62,228 nucleotides of DNA from CAYXWM01 sp964468805 (GTDB lineage Bacteria > Bacillota > Clostridia > Lachnospirales > WRBF01), in contig CAYXWM010000008.1 of NCBI GenBank assembly GCA_964468805.1, positions 1 to 62,228 on the forward strand, written 5' to 3'. Below the pieces are notes generated by a model. The model was not told the DNA's origin, ran no database searches, and saw only the letters and a program-made list of their open reading frames with translations. Positions within the stretch are counted from its first letter, which is position 1; every line of letters begins with the position of its first letter. This document shows, piece after piece, positions 51,797 to 60,092 of the stretch. The position numbers and the translations under genes are program-made.

Positions 51797-54700
51797 TTAA
51801 GCCTTAAAGAAATCAACGCCGGCTTTAAATAATTCTTGGTCTTTATTACCGTAAATATTTTTGCAAACATTATTTCCAATACGTTCGGAGTGTCCCATTT
51901 TACCAAGAATTCGTCCGTCGGGGCTTGTTAAGCCCTCGATTTCAAACATGGAGCCGTTGGGGTTTACATCTATGTATTGGGTTGCAATTTGACCGTTTTC
52001 GGTAAGTTTTTGCATTTCTTCTTTGGAAATGATAATACGCCCTTCGCCGTGAGACAGAGGAATAACATGCTCGTCTCCGGGATTAACGTACTTAAACCAA
52101 GGAGATTTTACGGAAACTATACGAGTTGTCACATAGGTTGAAACGTGACGTGAAACTGTATTGTAGGTCAAGGTAGGACAATGGGAATCCAGACTGCGAA
52201 TTTCGCCGTAGGGCAGTAAACCCAGCTTAATCAAGGCTTGGAATCCGTTGCATATACCCAAAACAAGACCTCTTTTAATCAATTTGTTTATCGCTTCCGA
52301 AACGCGAGGATTACGAAGCACTGTAGCTATGAATTTACCGGAACCGTCCGGTTCGTCCCCGGCTGAGAAACCGCCTGCAAGCATAAAGATTTCGCTTTCG
52401 TTTATACGAGAGGCAAAGACTTCCAAGGAATCCTCTATATCTTTTGGACTTAGGTTTTTCATAGAGAAGGTTTCAACTTCCGCACCGGCTTTTTCAAAGG
52501 CTCTCTTTGTTTCGTATTCGCAGTTTGTGCCGGGGAATACCGGTAAGAATACCTTTGGCTTACGGGTTAGTATGGCACGGGATAAATTGTTGCGGGTTTC
52601 ATAAGTAGGAAGAATTTCGCTGACCGCTTTGTATTCGGATGGGAATACATTTTCCAAGGTGCCGGTGTATGCTTTCAAAAGAGTGCTGAGTTGTATTTCC
52701 GTGTCTTTATGGGAAACGCAACTTTCCTCTGTGGTATAGCCTATGGTTTGTCCGATTTCGGTATCTTTGTCTACTTCCAAGACAATGCCTGCGTAGTATG
52801 GGGTAAACAATTCCACGTTAGGCTCAAATTTTATGCCTATGTTGTTGCCGAAACACATTTTTGCAGTTTCACAAATACCTTCGGAGGTTAAGGTGAAACC
52901 GGAGTATATTTTTTTATTTTTAACCAACTCATAAACAGCCTTGTATTGCTTGGTTAAGTCTGCAAAGTCGGGCATAAAGTTATTTAAACGAGGTTTCAGA
53001 AGCACCAATTTGTGTCCCGGTTCTTTTAGGTCGGGAGAAATCAAACCGGAGGCACTGCCGGGAGCAATAGCAAAGGCAACCAAAGTCGGAGGAACGTCCA
53101 TATCCATAAAACTGCCGCTCATGCTGTCTTTTCCGCCGATGGCACCCAAGCCCAGGCTTATTTGAGCGTGGTATGCACCTAAAAGTGCCGATAAAGGCTT
53201 GCCCCAGCGTTTGGGGTCTTTGCCCAATCTTTCAAAATACTCTTGCAAAGTAAAGTAAGCCTTGGTGTAGTCCGCTCCGTGGCTGACCAATTTAGCAATG
53301 GCTTCCACATGTGCGTAGATTGCGCCGTAAAAGGGGCTTAACGACGAAAGGTTGGGATTAAAACCGTATGCCATAATTGTAGCTGTGTCGGTTTCTCCGG
53401 ATTCAACCGGCAACTTGGCTGCCATTGCCTGAATGGGAGTGTACTGGGTTTTACCGCCGAAAGGCATTAAAACCGTATTTCCGCCAACGGTAGAGTCAAA
53501 CATTTCAACCAAGCCTTTTTGGCTGCATTGAGAAAGTTTGCTTAAAGAGTTAATCCAAGCTTGTTGAAGGTCGGTTTCTTGAACCGGTTTAAAAAATTCG
53601 TCAACGCCTTGCTTCGTAATAACAGCACTTGCTTTTTTGGAGGCACCGTTGGTATTTAAAAATTCACGGGAAATATCTACGATGGTTTCGCCTCTCCAAG
53701 TCATTACAAGACGTCCGCTGTCTGTTACTTCGGCGACTACATTTGCTTCAAGGTTTTCGGTATGTGCCAATTCGATAAAGCTTTCGGCATCTTCTTTTTT
53801 TACCACAACAGCCATACGTTCCTGTGATTCGGAAATGGCAAGTTCAGTTCCGTTAAGACCTTCGTATTTTTTTGTAACCTTGTCCAAATTTATTTGGAGA
53901 CTGTCCGCCAATTCGCCGACTGCAACGCAAACGCCGCCTGCACCGAAGTCGTTGCAACGTTTTATCATTTTTGAGACTTGGGGATTTCTGAATAAACGCA
54001 TAAGCTTGCGTTCTTCCGGAGGGTTGCCTTTTTGTACCTCGGAACCGCAATTCGCAAGGGATTTGTCATCATGTGCCTTGGATGAACCGGTGGCACCGCC
54101 GCAACCGTCTCTGCCTGTACGACCGCCCAGAAGTATTATCAGGTCACCTTGCTCCGGTATTTCCCGTACTACGTTTTCCTTGGGAGCGGCACCAACCACG
54201 GCACCGATTTCCATACGTTTTGCCTTGTAACCTTCATGGTAAATTTCCGAAACCATGCCGGTTGCCAGCCCGATTTGGTTGCCGTAGGAGCTGAAACCCT
54301 TGGCGGCGGTTTTGGTTAATTTACGTTGAGGAAGTTTGCCGGGAATAGTATCGGCTACGCTTTCTCTCGGGTCACCGCTGCCGGTTACACGCATAGCTTG
54401 GTAAACATAAGATCGCCCGGAAAGCGGGTCTCTGATTGCACCGCCCAGACAGGTTGCCGCACCGCCGAAAGGCTCGATTTCAGTGGGGTGATTATGGGTT
54501 TCGTTTTTGAACATTACCAAATAAGGCACTTGTTCACCGTCTATATCCGCCATGACTTCTATGCTGCAAGCATTGATTTCCTCGGATTCGTCCAAGTTTG
54601 CCAGCTTGCCTTCAGCTTTAAGACGCTTCATAGCCGCCAACGCAATATCCATTAAACTGATAGGTTTGGCGGCGTTTCTGTATTTTAAATAGTCTTTATA

Positions 54701-55414
54701 TACGTTTGCTATAGTTTTGTCTTTTATTTCTACGTTTTCCAGATGGGTCAAGAAAGTTGTGTGACGGCAATGGTCTGACCAAAAGGTATCCAGAACCTTA
54801 ATTTCGGTAAGAGTAGGATTTCTTTTTTCCGTTTTGGAAAAATACTCACAACAAAAAGCAATGTCATCTACATCCATTGCTAATCCTAAATTGTTCCTTA
54901 TTTCTTCGAGCTTTGCAATGTCAGCATCTATAAATCCTTGGATTACTTCGATGTCTTGCACGGTAAAGTCAGAGGTTTCATCTTCAACAAGCTCTCTGGC
55001 CTCGATGGGATTTATACAATACGCTTTTATGGCAGAAAAATCCTCATCGTTGATGTTACCGTCCAACAAATAAAGTCTGGAAACCTTAATTTGAGGGCGT
55101 TGGGTAAGGGTGATAATTTGAACGCACTGTGCCGCAAAATCAGCCTGTTGGTCGTATTGACCCGGCAAAAATTCTACCTGGAACTTTCTGCCGCTGTGCT
55201 CCGGCTCGGCGTCGTAAACATCATCCAACATGGGTTCGGAAAAGATGGTTTTCTTGGCTTGAAAAAGGGCTTCATCGGTGATACCGTCTATTTGGTATTG
55301 AATAATTATACGTATACCGGTGAGACTATGCATTCCAAGATTTTCCTGCAAATCCGTCAACATGTTCTTTGCTTCAACTGCAAATCCTTGCTTTCGTTCA
55401 ACGTATATTTTCAT
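51797..55414 (-). CDS. purL: Phosphoribosylformylglycinamidine synthase, single-chain (PurL with PurQ domain)
   Basis: A 1205-residue FGAM synthase that fuses the synthase and glutaminase, in place of separate PurS, PurQ and PurL. Synthase motifs: FWSDHCRHTTF, FKNETHNHPTEIEPFGGAATCLGGAIRDPLSGRSY, FGAGGVCVAVGELADSL, and GAIGGKDSMSGSF. The C-terminal glutaminase (about 940-1205) has PVFPGTNCEYETKRAFEKAG, MLAGGFSAGDEPDGSGKF, nucleophile Cys in VLGICNGFQALIKLGLLP, and PLSHGEGRI with the catalytic His. This arrangement is found in Proteobacteria and in a clostridial subgroup. It is the first gene of the pur operon. I see no purine riboswitch or PurR box in the 75 nt upstream. Confidence 0.95.
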   Translation of the reverse strand: MKIYVERKQGFAVEAKNMLTDLQENLGMHSLTGIRIIIQYQIDGITDEALFQAKKTIFSEPMLDDVYDAEPEHSGRKFQVEFLPGQYDQQADFAAQCVQIITLTQRPQIKVSRLYLLDGNINDEDFSAIKAYCINPIEARELVEDETSDFTVQDIEVIQGFIDADIAKLEEIRNNLGLAMDVDDIAFCCEYFSKTEKRNPTLTEIKVLDTFWSDHCRHTTFLTHLENVEIKDKTIANVYKDYLKYRNAAKPISLMDIALAAMKRLKAEGKLANLDESEEINACSIEVMADIDGEQVPYLVMFKNETHNHPTEIEPFGGAATCLGGAIRDPLSGRSYVYQAMRVTGSGDPRESVADTIPGKLPQRKLTKTAAKGFSSYGNQIGLATGMVSEIYHEGYKAKRMEIGAVVGAAPKENVVREIPEQGDLIILLGGRTGRDGCGGATGSSKAHDDKSLANCGSEVQKGNPPEERKLMRLFRNPQVSKMIKRCNDFGAGGVCVAVGELADSLQINLDKVTKKYEGLNGTELAISESQERMAVVVKKEDAESFIELAHTENLEANVVAEVTDSGRLVMTWRGETIVDISREFLNTNGASKKASAVITKQGVDEFFKPVQETDLQQAWINSLSKLSQCSQKGLVEMFDSTVGGNTVLMPFGGKTQYTPIQAMAAKLPVESGETDTATIMAYGFNPNLSSLSPFYGAIYAHVEAIAKLVSHGADYTKAYFTLQEYFERLGKDPKRWGKPLSALLGAYHAQISLGLGAIGGKDSMSGSFMDMDVPPTLVAFAIAPGSASGLISPDLKEPGHKLVLLKPRLNNFMPDFADLTKQYKAVYELVKNKKIYSGFTLTSEGICETAKMCFGNNIGIKFEPNVELFTPYYAGIVLEVDKDTEIGQTIGYTTEESCVSHKDTEIQLSTLLKAYTGTLENVFPSEYKAVSEILPTYETRNNLSRAILTRKPKVFLPVFPGTNCEYETKRAFEKAGAEVETFSMKNLSPKDIEDSLEVFASRINESEIFMLAGGFSAGDEPDGSGKFIATVLRNPRVSEAINKLIKRGLVLGICNGFQALIKLGLLPYGEIRSLDSHCPTLTYNTVSRHVSTYVTTRIVSVKSPWFKYVNPGDEHVIPLSHGEGRIIISKEEMQKLTENGQIATQYIDVNPNGSMFEIEGLTSPDGRILGKMGHSERIGNNVCKNIYGNKDQELFKAGVDFFKA

Positions 55415-55447
55415 GGCTACTCCTGTAAGTAAAATAACCCTTAGGGC

Positions 55448-55479
55448 CTACCCACACCGCTTTGGAACCGGTGTGGGGT
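55448..55479. promoter_or_regulatory. GC-rich hairpin between alaA and purL
   Basis: CCCACACCG and CGGTGTGGG form a strong hairpin around a GCTTTGGAAC-type loop, 35 nt upstream of purL and just after alaA (both minus strand). It could end alaA transcription or act as a leader for purL. Confidence 0.55.
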
Positions 55480-55489
55480 GGAAATTATA

Positions 55490-56707
55490 TTATTTTTGTT
55501 TGTAAGTAGATAAGAATTTTGACAATCTGGTCATGCAGATTTTTAATTCGTCTATGCAGGGTAAAAATACAATTCTAAAGTGGTCCGGTTCATGCCAATT
55601 GAATCCTCGGCCGTGGACTATTAAGACACGTTGTTCTTTTAAGAAATCAAGTGCAAATTGTTCGTCGTCTTTTATATTGAAACGCTCTGTGTCGATTTTT
55701 GGGAAAATGTAAAAAGCCGCCTTGGGTTTAACAAAGCTAATACCCGGGATTTGAGACAGTGCGTTGGTAATGAATTTGCGTTGTTCGTAAATTCTGCCTC
55801 CGGGAACTATTAATTCGTTGGAACTTTGATAGCCGCCCAAAGCTGTTTGTATAACGTGTTGGGCAGGAACGTTTGCACAAAGTCTCATGGTAGAGAGCAT
55901 ATTCAGCCCTTCAATGTAACCCTTTGCACGTTTTTTGTCACCGGACAAAACCATCCAACCGCTGCGGAAACCTGCTATTCTGTGTGATTTTGACAATCCG
56001 TTGAAGGTTACGCAGAATAAGTCGGGAGCCAAGGAGGCAGTGGAAATATGTTCAAAACCGTCCATTATCAAGCGATCGTAAATTTCGTCCGAAAAAATTA
56101 TTAAATCATTTTGGCGAGCAACTTCAACTATTTGTTCCAAAACAGCCTTGGGATACAAAGCCCCGGTGGGATTATTTGGATTGATTACTACTATACCCTT
56201 GGTTCGGGGAGTAATTTTCTTCTTAATATCGTCAATATCCGGGTTCCATTCAGCCTGCTCGTCGCAAAGGTAATGAACCGCCTTACCTCCGGCAAGATTA
56301 GCTGCCGCAGTCCAAAGAGGATAATCAGGAGCCGGAACAAGAATTTCGTCTCCGTTATTCAAAAGGCCTTGCATGGCCATAACTATCAATTCGCTGACGC
56401 CGTTTCCTATGTAAATATCGTCAATGGTTACATTTGGGATATTTTTTACTTGGCAATATTGCATTATTGCTTTTCTGGCGGAAAAGATACCTTTGGAATC
56501 GGAATATCCTTGAGCGTCTCTTATGTTAACCAACATATCGTAAATAATCTCGTCAGGTGCATCAAATCCAAAGGGCGCCGGATTGCCGATATTTAAACGA
56601 ATAATGTCTATACCTTGAGAAGCCAGACGATTGGCTTCGTCCAGTACAGGTCCTCTTATATCATAGCAAACATTATCAAGTTTCTCTGATTTTACAAATT
56701 GCTTCAT
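55490..56707 (-). CDS. alaA: Pyridoxal-phosphate aminotransferase, AlaA type
   Basis: A 405-residue class I aminotransferase (the ATG at 56707 has GGAGG 7 nt upstream; the TTG at 56719 does not fit). It looks very like Escherichia coli AlaA, the glutamate-pyruvate aminotransferase: LDNVCYDIRGPVLDEANRL, NIGNPAPFGFDAPDEII, DIYIGNGVSELIVMAMQ, and LVPAPDYPLWTAA near the N-terminus. The PLP Lys lies in TFNGLSKSHRIAGFRSGWM, and ANVPAQHVIQTALGGYQS follows. Full length. The resemblance to the gammaproteobacterial protein is notable. It is upstream of purL on the same strand. Confidence 0.92.
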   Translation of the reverse strand: MKQFVKSEKLDNVCYDIRGPVLDEANRLASQGIDIIRLNIGNPAPFGFDAPDEIIYDMLVNIRDAQGYSDSKGIFSARKAIMQYCQVKNIPNVTIDDIYIGNGVSELIVMAMQGLLNNGDEILVPAPDYPLWTAAANLAGGKAVHYLCDEQAEWNPDIDDIKKKITPRTKGIVVINPNNPTGALYPKAVLEQIVEVARQNDLIIFSDEIYDRLIMDGFEHISTASLAPDLFCVTFNGLSKSHRIAGFRSGWMVLSGDKKRAKGYIEGLNMLSTMRLCANVPAQHVIQTALGGYQSSNELIVPGGRIYEQRKFITNALSQIPGISFVKPKAAFYIFPKIDTERFNIKDDEQFALDFLKEQRVLIVHGRGFNWHEPDHFRIVFLPCIDELKICMTRLSKFLSTYKQK

Positions 56708-56719
56708 AGGCACCTCCAA

Positions 56720-57227
56720 ATTGTGTTTGGTAAAATCCGGCTTTTTAATTTAAATTACAAAAGTTCCCGGAATTATAATAAAGATTATGGTATTGCTTGT
56801 ATGTAAACCTGTGTTTTACCGGAACCTCTGTAAATAACATAAAACGGTATTTTGTTGCCTGTTTTATAATCCGTTATTTCGTATTCTACAACCTTACAAA
56901 CGGTTTTGTCAAGGCAATACTATAGGTAAAAGGATTATTTGACAACATTACTCGAATGCTTGCCGGAGCGTTTTTTACTATGTGTTAAAATACAAATTCC
57001 CTCAACAAATTTGAGGGAATTTACCTAAAAAATTATTATTCACAGTCAATTTTTATACGAAGTACAAAACGAGCCGGTGATTTGTCAATATTATAACAAG
57101 TAATAAGTCCTTAATTAAAGTAAGAAATATTTGTTACTGCTTACAGGAGTTCACTTACCGGGGTTTTGTATTATTTTTGCATTGACAGTGCAAATTTAAT
57201 ACATCTGATTACGTGGAATGAAAAGAA
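56720..57227. other. Intergenic region upstream of alaA
   Basis: About 500 nt, AT-rich, holding the alaA promoter and the terminator at 56994-57022 for the next minus-strand gene. I see no ORF, RNA gene or known riboswitch. Confidence 0.4.
56994..57022 (-). terminator. Hairpin after the 194-aa hypothetical gene
   Basis: AAATTCCCTCAA and TTGAGGGAATTT pair perfectly around 5 nt. On the minus strand a T-rich stretch follows. Confidence 0.65.
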
Positions 57228-57809
57228 TTATCTGTACATATTTTCCTGCTTATATCTTTTTCGGTTTACCATATAAAGATGGACCAGCAACAAAATTTCC
57301 ACAATGCTGTGCAAAAGTTTAAATTTACCCCAGGGTTCGCTTTCATTGTCGGAGACGGTTATTTCATCAACCTCGTCCAGATGGTTTTTAGCGTAATTCA
57401 TTACCTTGTCAATCATTTGTGAGAGGGTTTCACGGTCAATGTATTCGTCGTAGACGGGGCTTCCATGGTATTCGTATTCGTTTAACACTCGGGTTACATG
57501 AGGCTTCAAAATTCTTGGAATAGAAGAAATCAAATTATGAATGAATTTTATGTCATCATCTTCAACGTCATGGTCAACGGGAGAATCTGCGCAAAGATGC
57601 TCCAAAGGCAGAGGATAATTTCTACAAATTCTGATTGTTTCTTCAACTTCGGTGGCACATATATCATCGTCACTGCTTAGCATCCAACCTCTGTCAAGAT
57701 TGTAAGCACTTTGGGTTTTATAATTGGGTGCCCTTTTGGTTTTTCGAAATTCGATAAAATCCAAAATAAGGTCTTCCACGCCTATCATAACCTGTTCATA
57801 ATTATTCAT
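57228..57809 (-). CDS. Hypothetical protein, about 193 aa
   Basis: The ATG at 57809 has CGGAGG 8 nt upstream; the GTG at 57815 is too close. The product starts MNNYEQVMIGVEDLILDFIE, is acidic in the middle (SPVDHDVEDDDIKFIHNLI), and ends in a helical, basic tail (VEILLLVHLYMVNRKRYKQE). There is one moderately hydrophobic helix near the C-terminus but no clear membrane signature. I do not recognise a family. One copy of the dispersed palindromic repeat lies about 210 nt upstream, in the same relative orientation as the copy before fliS. Confidence 0.6.
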   Translation of the reverse strand: MNNYEQVMIGVEDLILDFIEFRKTKRAPNYKTQSAYNLDRGWMLSSDDDICATEVEETIRICRNYPLPLEHLCADSPVDHDVEDDDIKFIHNLISSIPRILKPHVTRVLNEYEYHGSPVYDEYIDRETLSQMIDKVMNYAKNHLDEVDEITVSDNESEPWGKFKLLHSIVEILLLVHLYMVNRKRYKQENMYR

Positions 57810-58016
57810 AAACACACCTCCGGAGTATCCCTAATACTAATCCTTAATTTATATTAAGAAATATTTCGGTACCTATAAACGTTTATTTATAGTTGTAGAT
57901 TACCGTTTAATTCTAAATTTTCACGTTTGTTCACGTAGGCAACAGTGAAATATTTCTGTGTTCAAAGTAGGATTAGCATAACTCTAATTCCGTTTTGCCA
58001 AAGGGAATTGGCTGAA

Positions 58017-58113
58017 TTATACTGATTACATTTTAAACAGAGGACAAAAATAATTTATTTCCAACGGATCAAGGAAAGAAATTATTTTTGTCCTTCAACT
58101 TATATGGAATTAG
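58017..58113 (-). repeat. Dispersed palindromic repeat, copy 2
   Basis: An inverted second copy of the approximately 95-bp repeat at 16181-16275. It shares GAGGACAAAAATAAT, a central CCAACGGATCAAGGAAAG segment (CCTTGAACCGTTTGGAAA in the other copy, inverted), ATTTTTGTCCTTCA and ATATGGAATTAG. Confidence 0.75.
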
Positions 58114-58240
58114 TAAAGTTCATATTAATTGCAATATATGCAATTTACTCTAAAAGGTGTAAAACTTATTGGGATGAGACTTGCAACATATTACGTAAAA
58201 TTTGATATATTAACAAAGGAATTTTATAAGGAAGAATTGG

Positions 58241-58274
58241 AAGAAAAAAGAGGACGATTCAAAATGAATCGCCC
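58241..58274 (-). terminator. Terminator of the hydrogenase operon
   Basis: On the minus strand a GGGCGATTC/GAATCGTCC hairpin is followed by a run of T (A-run at 58242-58250 on the plus strand). It lies about 70 nt after the hydA stop. Confidence 0.75.
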
Positions 58275-58344
58275 CGAATGTATGGGAGTAAACAATGTGT
58301 CATAATTAACTGACAATTTTCTTCTGTTTATATTAGAGTTAATA

Positions 58345-60081
58345 TTACAGAAGTTCTCTCTTGGTGTAATGAGTATGTAAGAGGTGGTGAGATTTTTCTC
58401 CACAGGGTTTTTTGAGGTATTCTTCGTAAAGTTGAACGATATCGGGATTTTCGTGAGAGTAACGGATGGCTTTGCTTCTGTCTTCAGCATACAGAGCTTC
58501 AGCACGTCTGTCAACGATAGTTCTGTCATTGCCATAGTAAGGCTGACCGCCGCCGCCTACGCAACCGCCGGGGCAAGCCATGATTTCGATGGCATGATAT
58601 TGAACTTTTCCGTCACGAACATCGTTAAGAAGTTTTCTTGTGTTACCAAGACCACTTGCAATACCGATTTTAAGGGTTAAATCGTTGATTTGAACGGTAG
58701 CTTCACGAACGCCTTCAGAGCCGCGAACTTGGGTAAACTCGATATGGCTGAGTTTTTTGCCGGTAATCCAGCAGTAAGCGGTACGTAAAGCAGCTTCGAT
58801 AACACCGCCGGTAGTACCGAATATAACAGCAGCACCGGTAGATTCGCCCATGATTGAATCGAATTCAGCGTCTTGGAGAGAATTAAAGTTGATACCTGCT
58901 TCATGAATCATGGATGCAAGTTCTCTTGTAGAGAGAACAAAGTCAACGTTTTGCAAACCGTCGCAAGAAAGTTCCGGACGATTAGCCTCGTATTTTTTGG
59001 CAAGGCAAGGCATAACGGATACAACAACCATGTCTTTGGGATCGACATTAAGTTTTTCAGCTAAATAAGATTTAGCGATGGCACCGAACATTTCTTGAGG
59101 AGATTTACAAGTTGAAGGAATTTCAAGCAATTCCGGGAATTGATGCTCGATAAATTTAACCCATGCAGGACAGCAGCTGGTGAGGATAGGAAGTTTTCCG
59201 CCGTTTTGGATACGATCCATAAGCTCGGTAGCTTCTTCCATAATTGTAAGGTCAGCTGCAAAGTCAGTATCATAAACTTTATCAAAACCAAGTTCTCTTA
59301 AAGCAGCAACCATTTGACCGGTTACTCTGGAGCCGGGAACCAAACCAAACTCTTCGCCAAGGGCTACCCTAACAGCGGGAGCAGTTTGAACGATAACTAC
59401 TTTACCGGGGTCATTTAAAGCATCCCAAACGTTTGCAATATTATTAACAAGCGTTAAGGCACCTGTGGGGCAAACGTTAACGCATTGTCCGCAGAAAGTA
59501 CAGGCAGTGCTGAGCATGGGTTCTTCAAAAGCGGTACCGATAACGGTGTCAAAACCTCTGTTGATGGCAGAGTAAACGCCAACGGTTTGAACTTCGTTAC
59601 ACATAGTTTCGCAACGTCTGCAAAGAACGCATTTGTTGGGGTTTCTAACGATAGAGTAGCTGGAAGTATCGTTGGGATGATTGGAAACTTTTCCGTTGTA
59701 TTTGGATTCGTGTATGCCCAATTCAGCAGCTAAAGTTTGAAGTTCGCAGCGAGTATTTCTTTCGCAAATCAAGCAATCCTTCGGATGGTTGGAAAGGAAA
59801 AGTTCTACCATTTTTCTGCGGGCTTTGATAGCACGCATAGTATTGGTTTTGATAACCATGCCTTCGGTAGCAACTGTGGAACAAGCGGGAGCCAGGTTTC
59901 TTTTGCCTTCCATTTCAACCATACAAACACGGCAGGTTCCGACTTGATTAACCATTTTTATATCATGTAAATCAAGGTGGCAAAGGGTAGGAATTTGTAC
60001 ACCGCAAGCTCTGGCGGCATCCAACACTGTTTTGCCTTCTTCTACTTGAACTTTTTTCCCATTTATGGTCAGATTAATCAT
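58345..60081 (-). CDS. hydA: [FeFe] hydrogenase catalytic subunit
   Basis: A 578-residue hydrogenase. The N-terminal [2Fe-2S] domain has Cys34, 50, 53 and 67; the His-Cys3 cluster has His99, Cys103, 106 and 112 (HPKDCLICERNTRC). A two-[4Fe-4S] ferredoxin module (Cys151-161, Cys194-204) follows. The H-cluster motifs are complete: TSCCPAW at 301, MPCLAKKYEA at 358, and MACPGGCVGGGGQP at 501. With the NuoF-like HydB and a [2Fe-2S] protein upstream, this matches the trimeric, electron-bifurcating (group A3) type, which couples NADH and reduced ferredoxin to H2. The bifurcation is inferred from gene content. It is the last gene of the operon. Confidence 0.95.
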   Translation of the reverse strand: MINLTINGKKVQVEEGKTVLDAARACGVQIPTLCHLDLHDIKMVNQVGTCRVCMVEMEGKRNLAPACSTVATEGMVIKTNTMRAIKARRKMVELFLSNHPKDCLICERNTRCELQTLAAELGIHESKYNGKVSNHPNDTSSYSIVRNPNKCVLCRRCETMCNEVQTVGVYSAINRGFDTVIGTAFEEPMLSTACTFCGQCVNVCPTGALTLVNNIANVWDALNDPGKVVIVQTAPAVRVALGEEFGLVPGSRVTGQMVAALRELGFDKVYDTDFAADLTIMEEATELMDRIQNGGKLPILTSCCPAWVKFIEHQFPELLEIPSTCKSPQEMFGAIAKSYLAEKLNVDPKDMVVVSVMPCLAKKYEANRPELSCDGLQNVDFVLSTRELASMIHEAGINFNSLQDAEFDSIMGESTGAAVIFGTTGGVIEAALRTAYCWITGKKLSHIEFTQVRGSEGVREATVQINDLTLKIGIASGLGNTRKLLNDVRDGKVQYHAIEIMACPGGCVGGGGQPYYGNDRTIVDRRAEALYAEDRSKAIRYSHENPDIVQLYEEYLKKPCGEKSHHLLHTHYTKRELL

Positions 60082-60092
60082 ATTTTTACCTC

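Larger units (their letters stand above)
57810..58344. other. Intergenic region between hydA and the hypothetical gene
   Basis: A 535-nt region with the hyd operon terminator and the second copy of the dispersed palindromic repeat. The sequence CTAATACTAATCCTT at about 57832-57846 also occurs in the ECF leader (26046-26060). No gene is supported. Confidence 0.45.

Noticed and set aside
53637..54230. Long ORFs on the strand opposite purL
   Set aside because: They are shadows of the purL coding sequence; same for similar ORFs opposite hydA, hydB, lysC and purD.
55415..55489. Purine riboswitch upstream of purL
   Set aside because: The gap is only 75 nt and lacks the conserved purine-aptamer loop motifs. 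Only a GC-rich hairpin is present.
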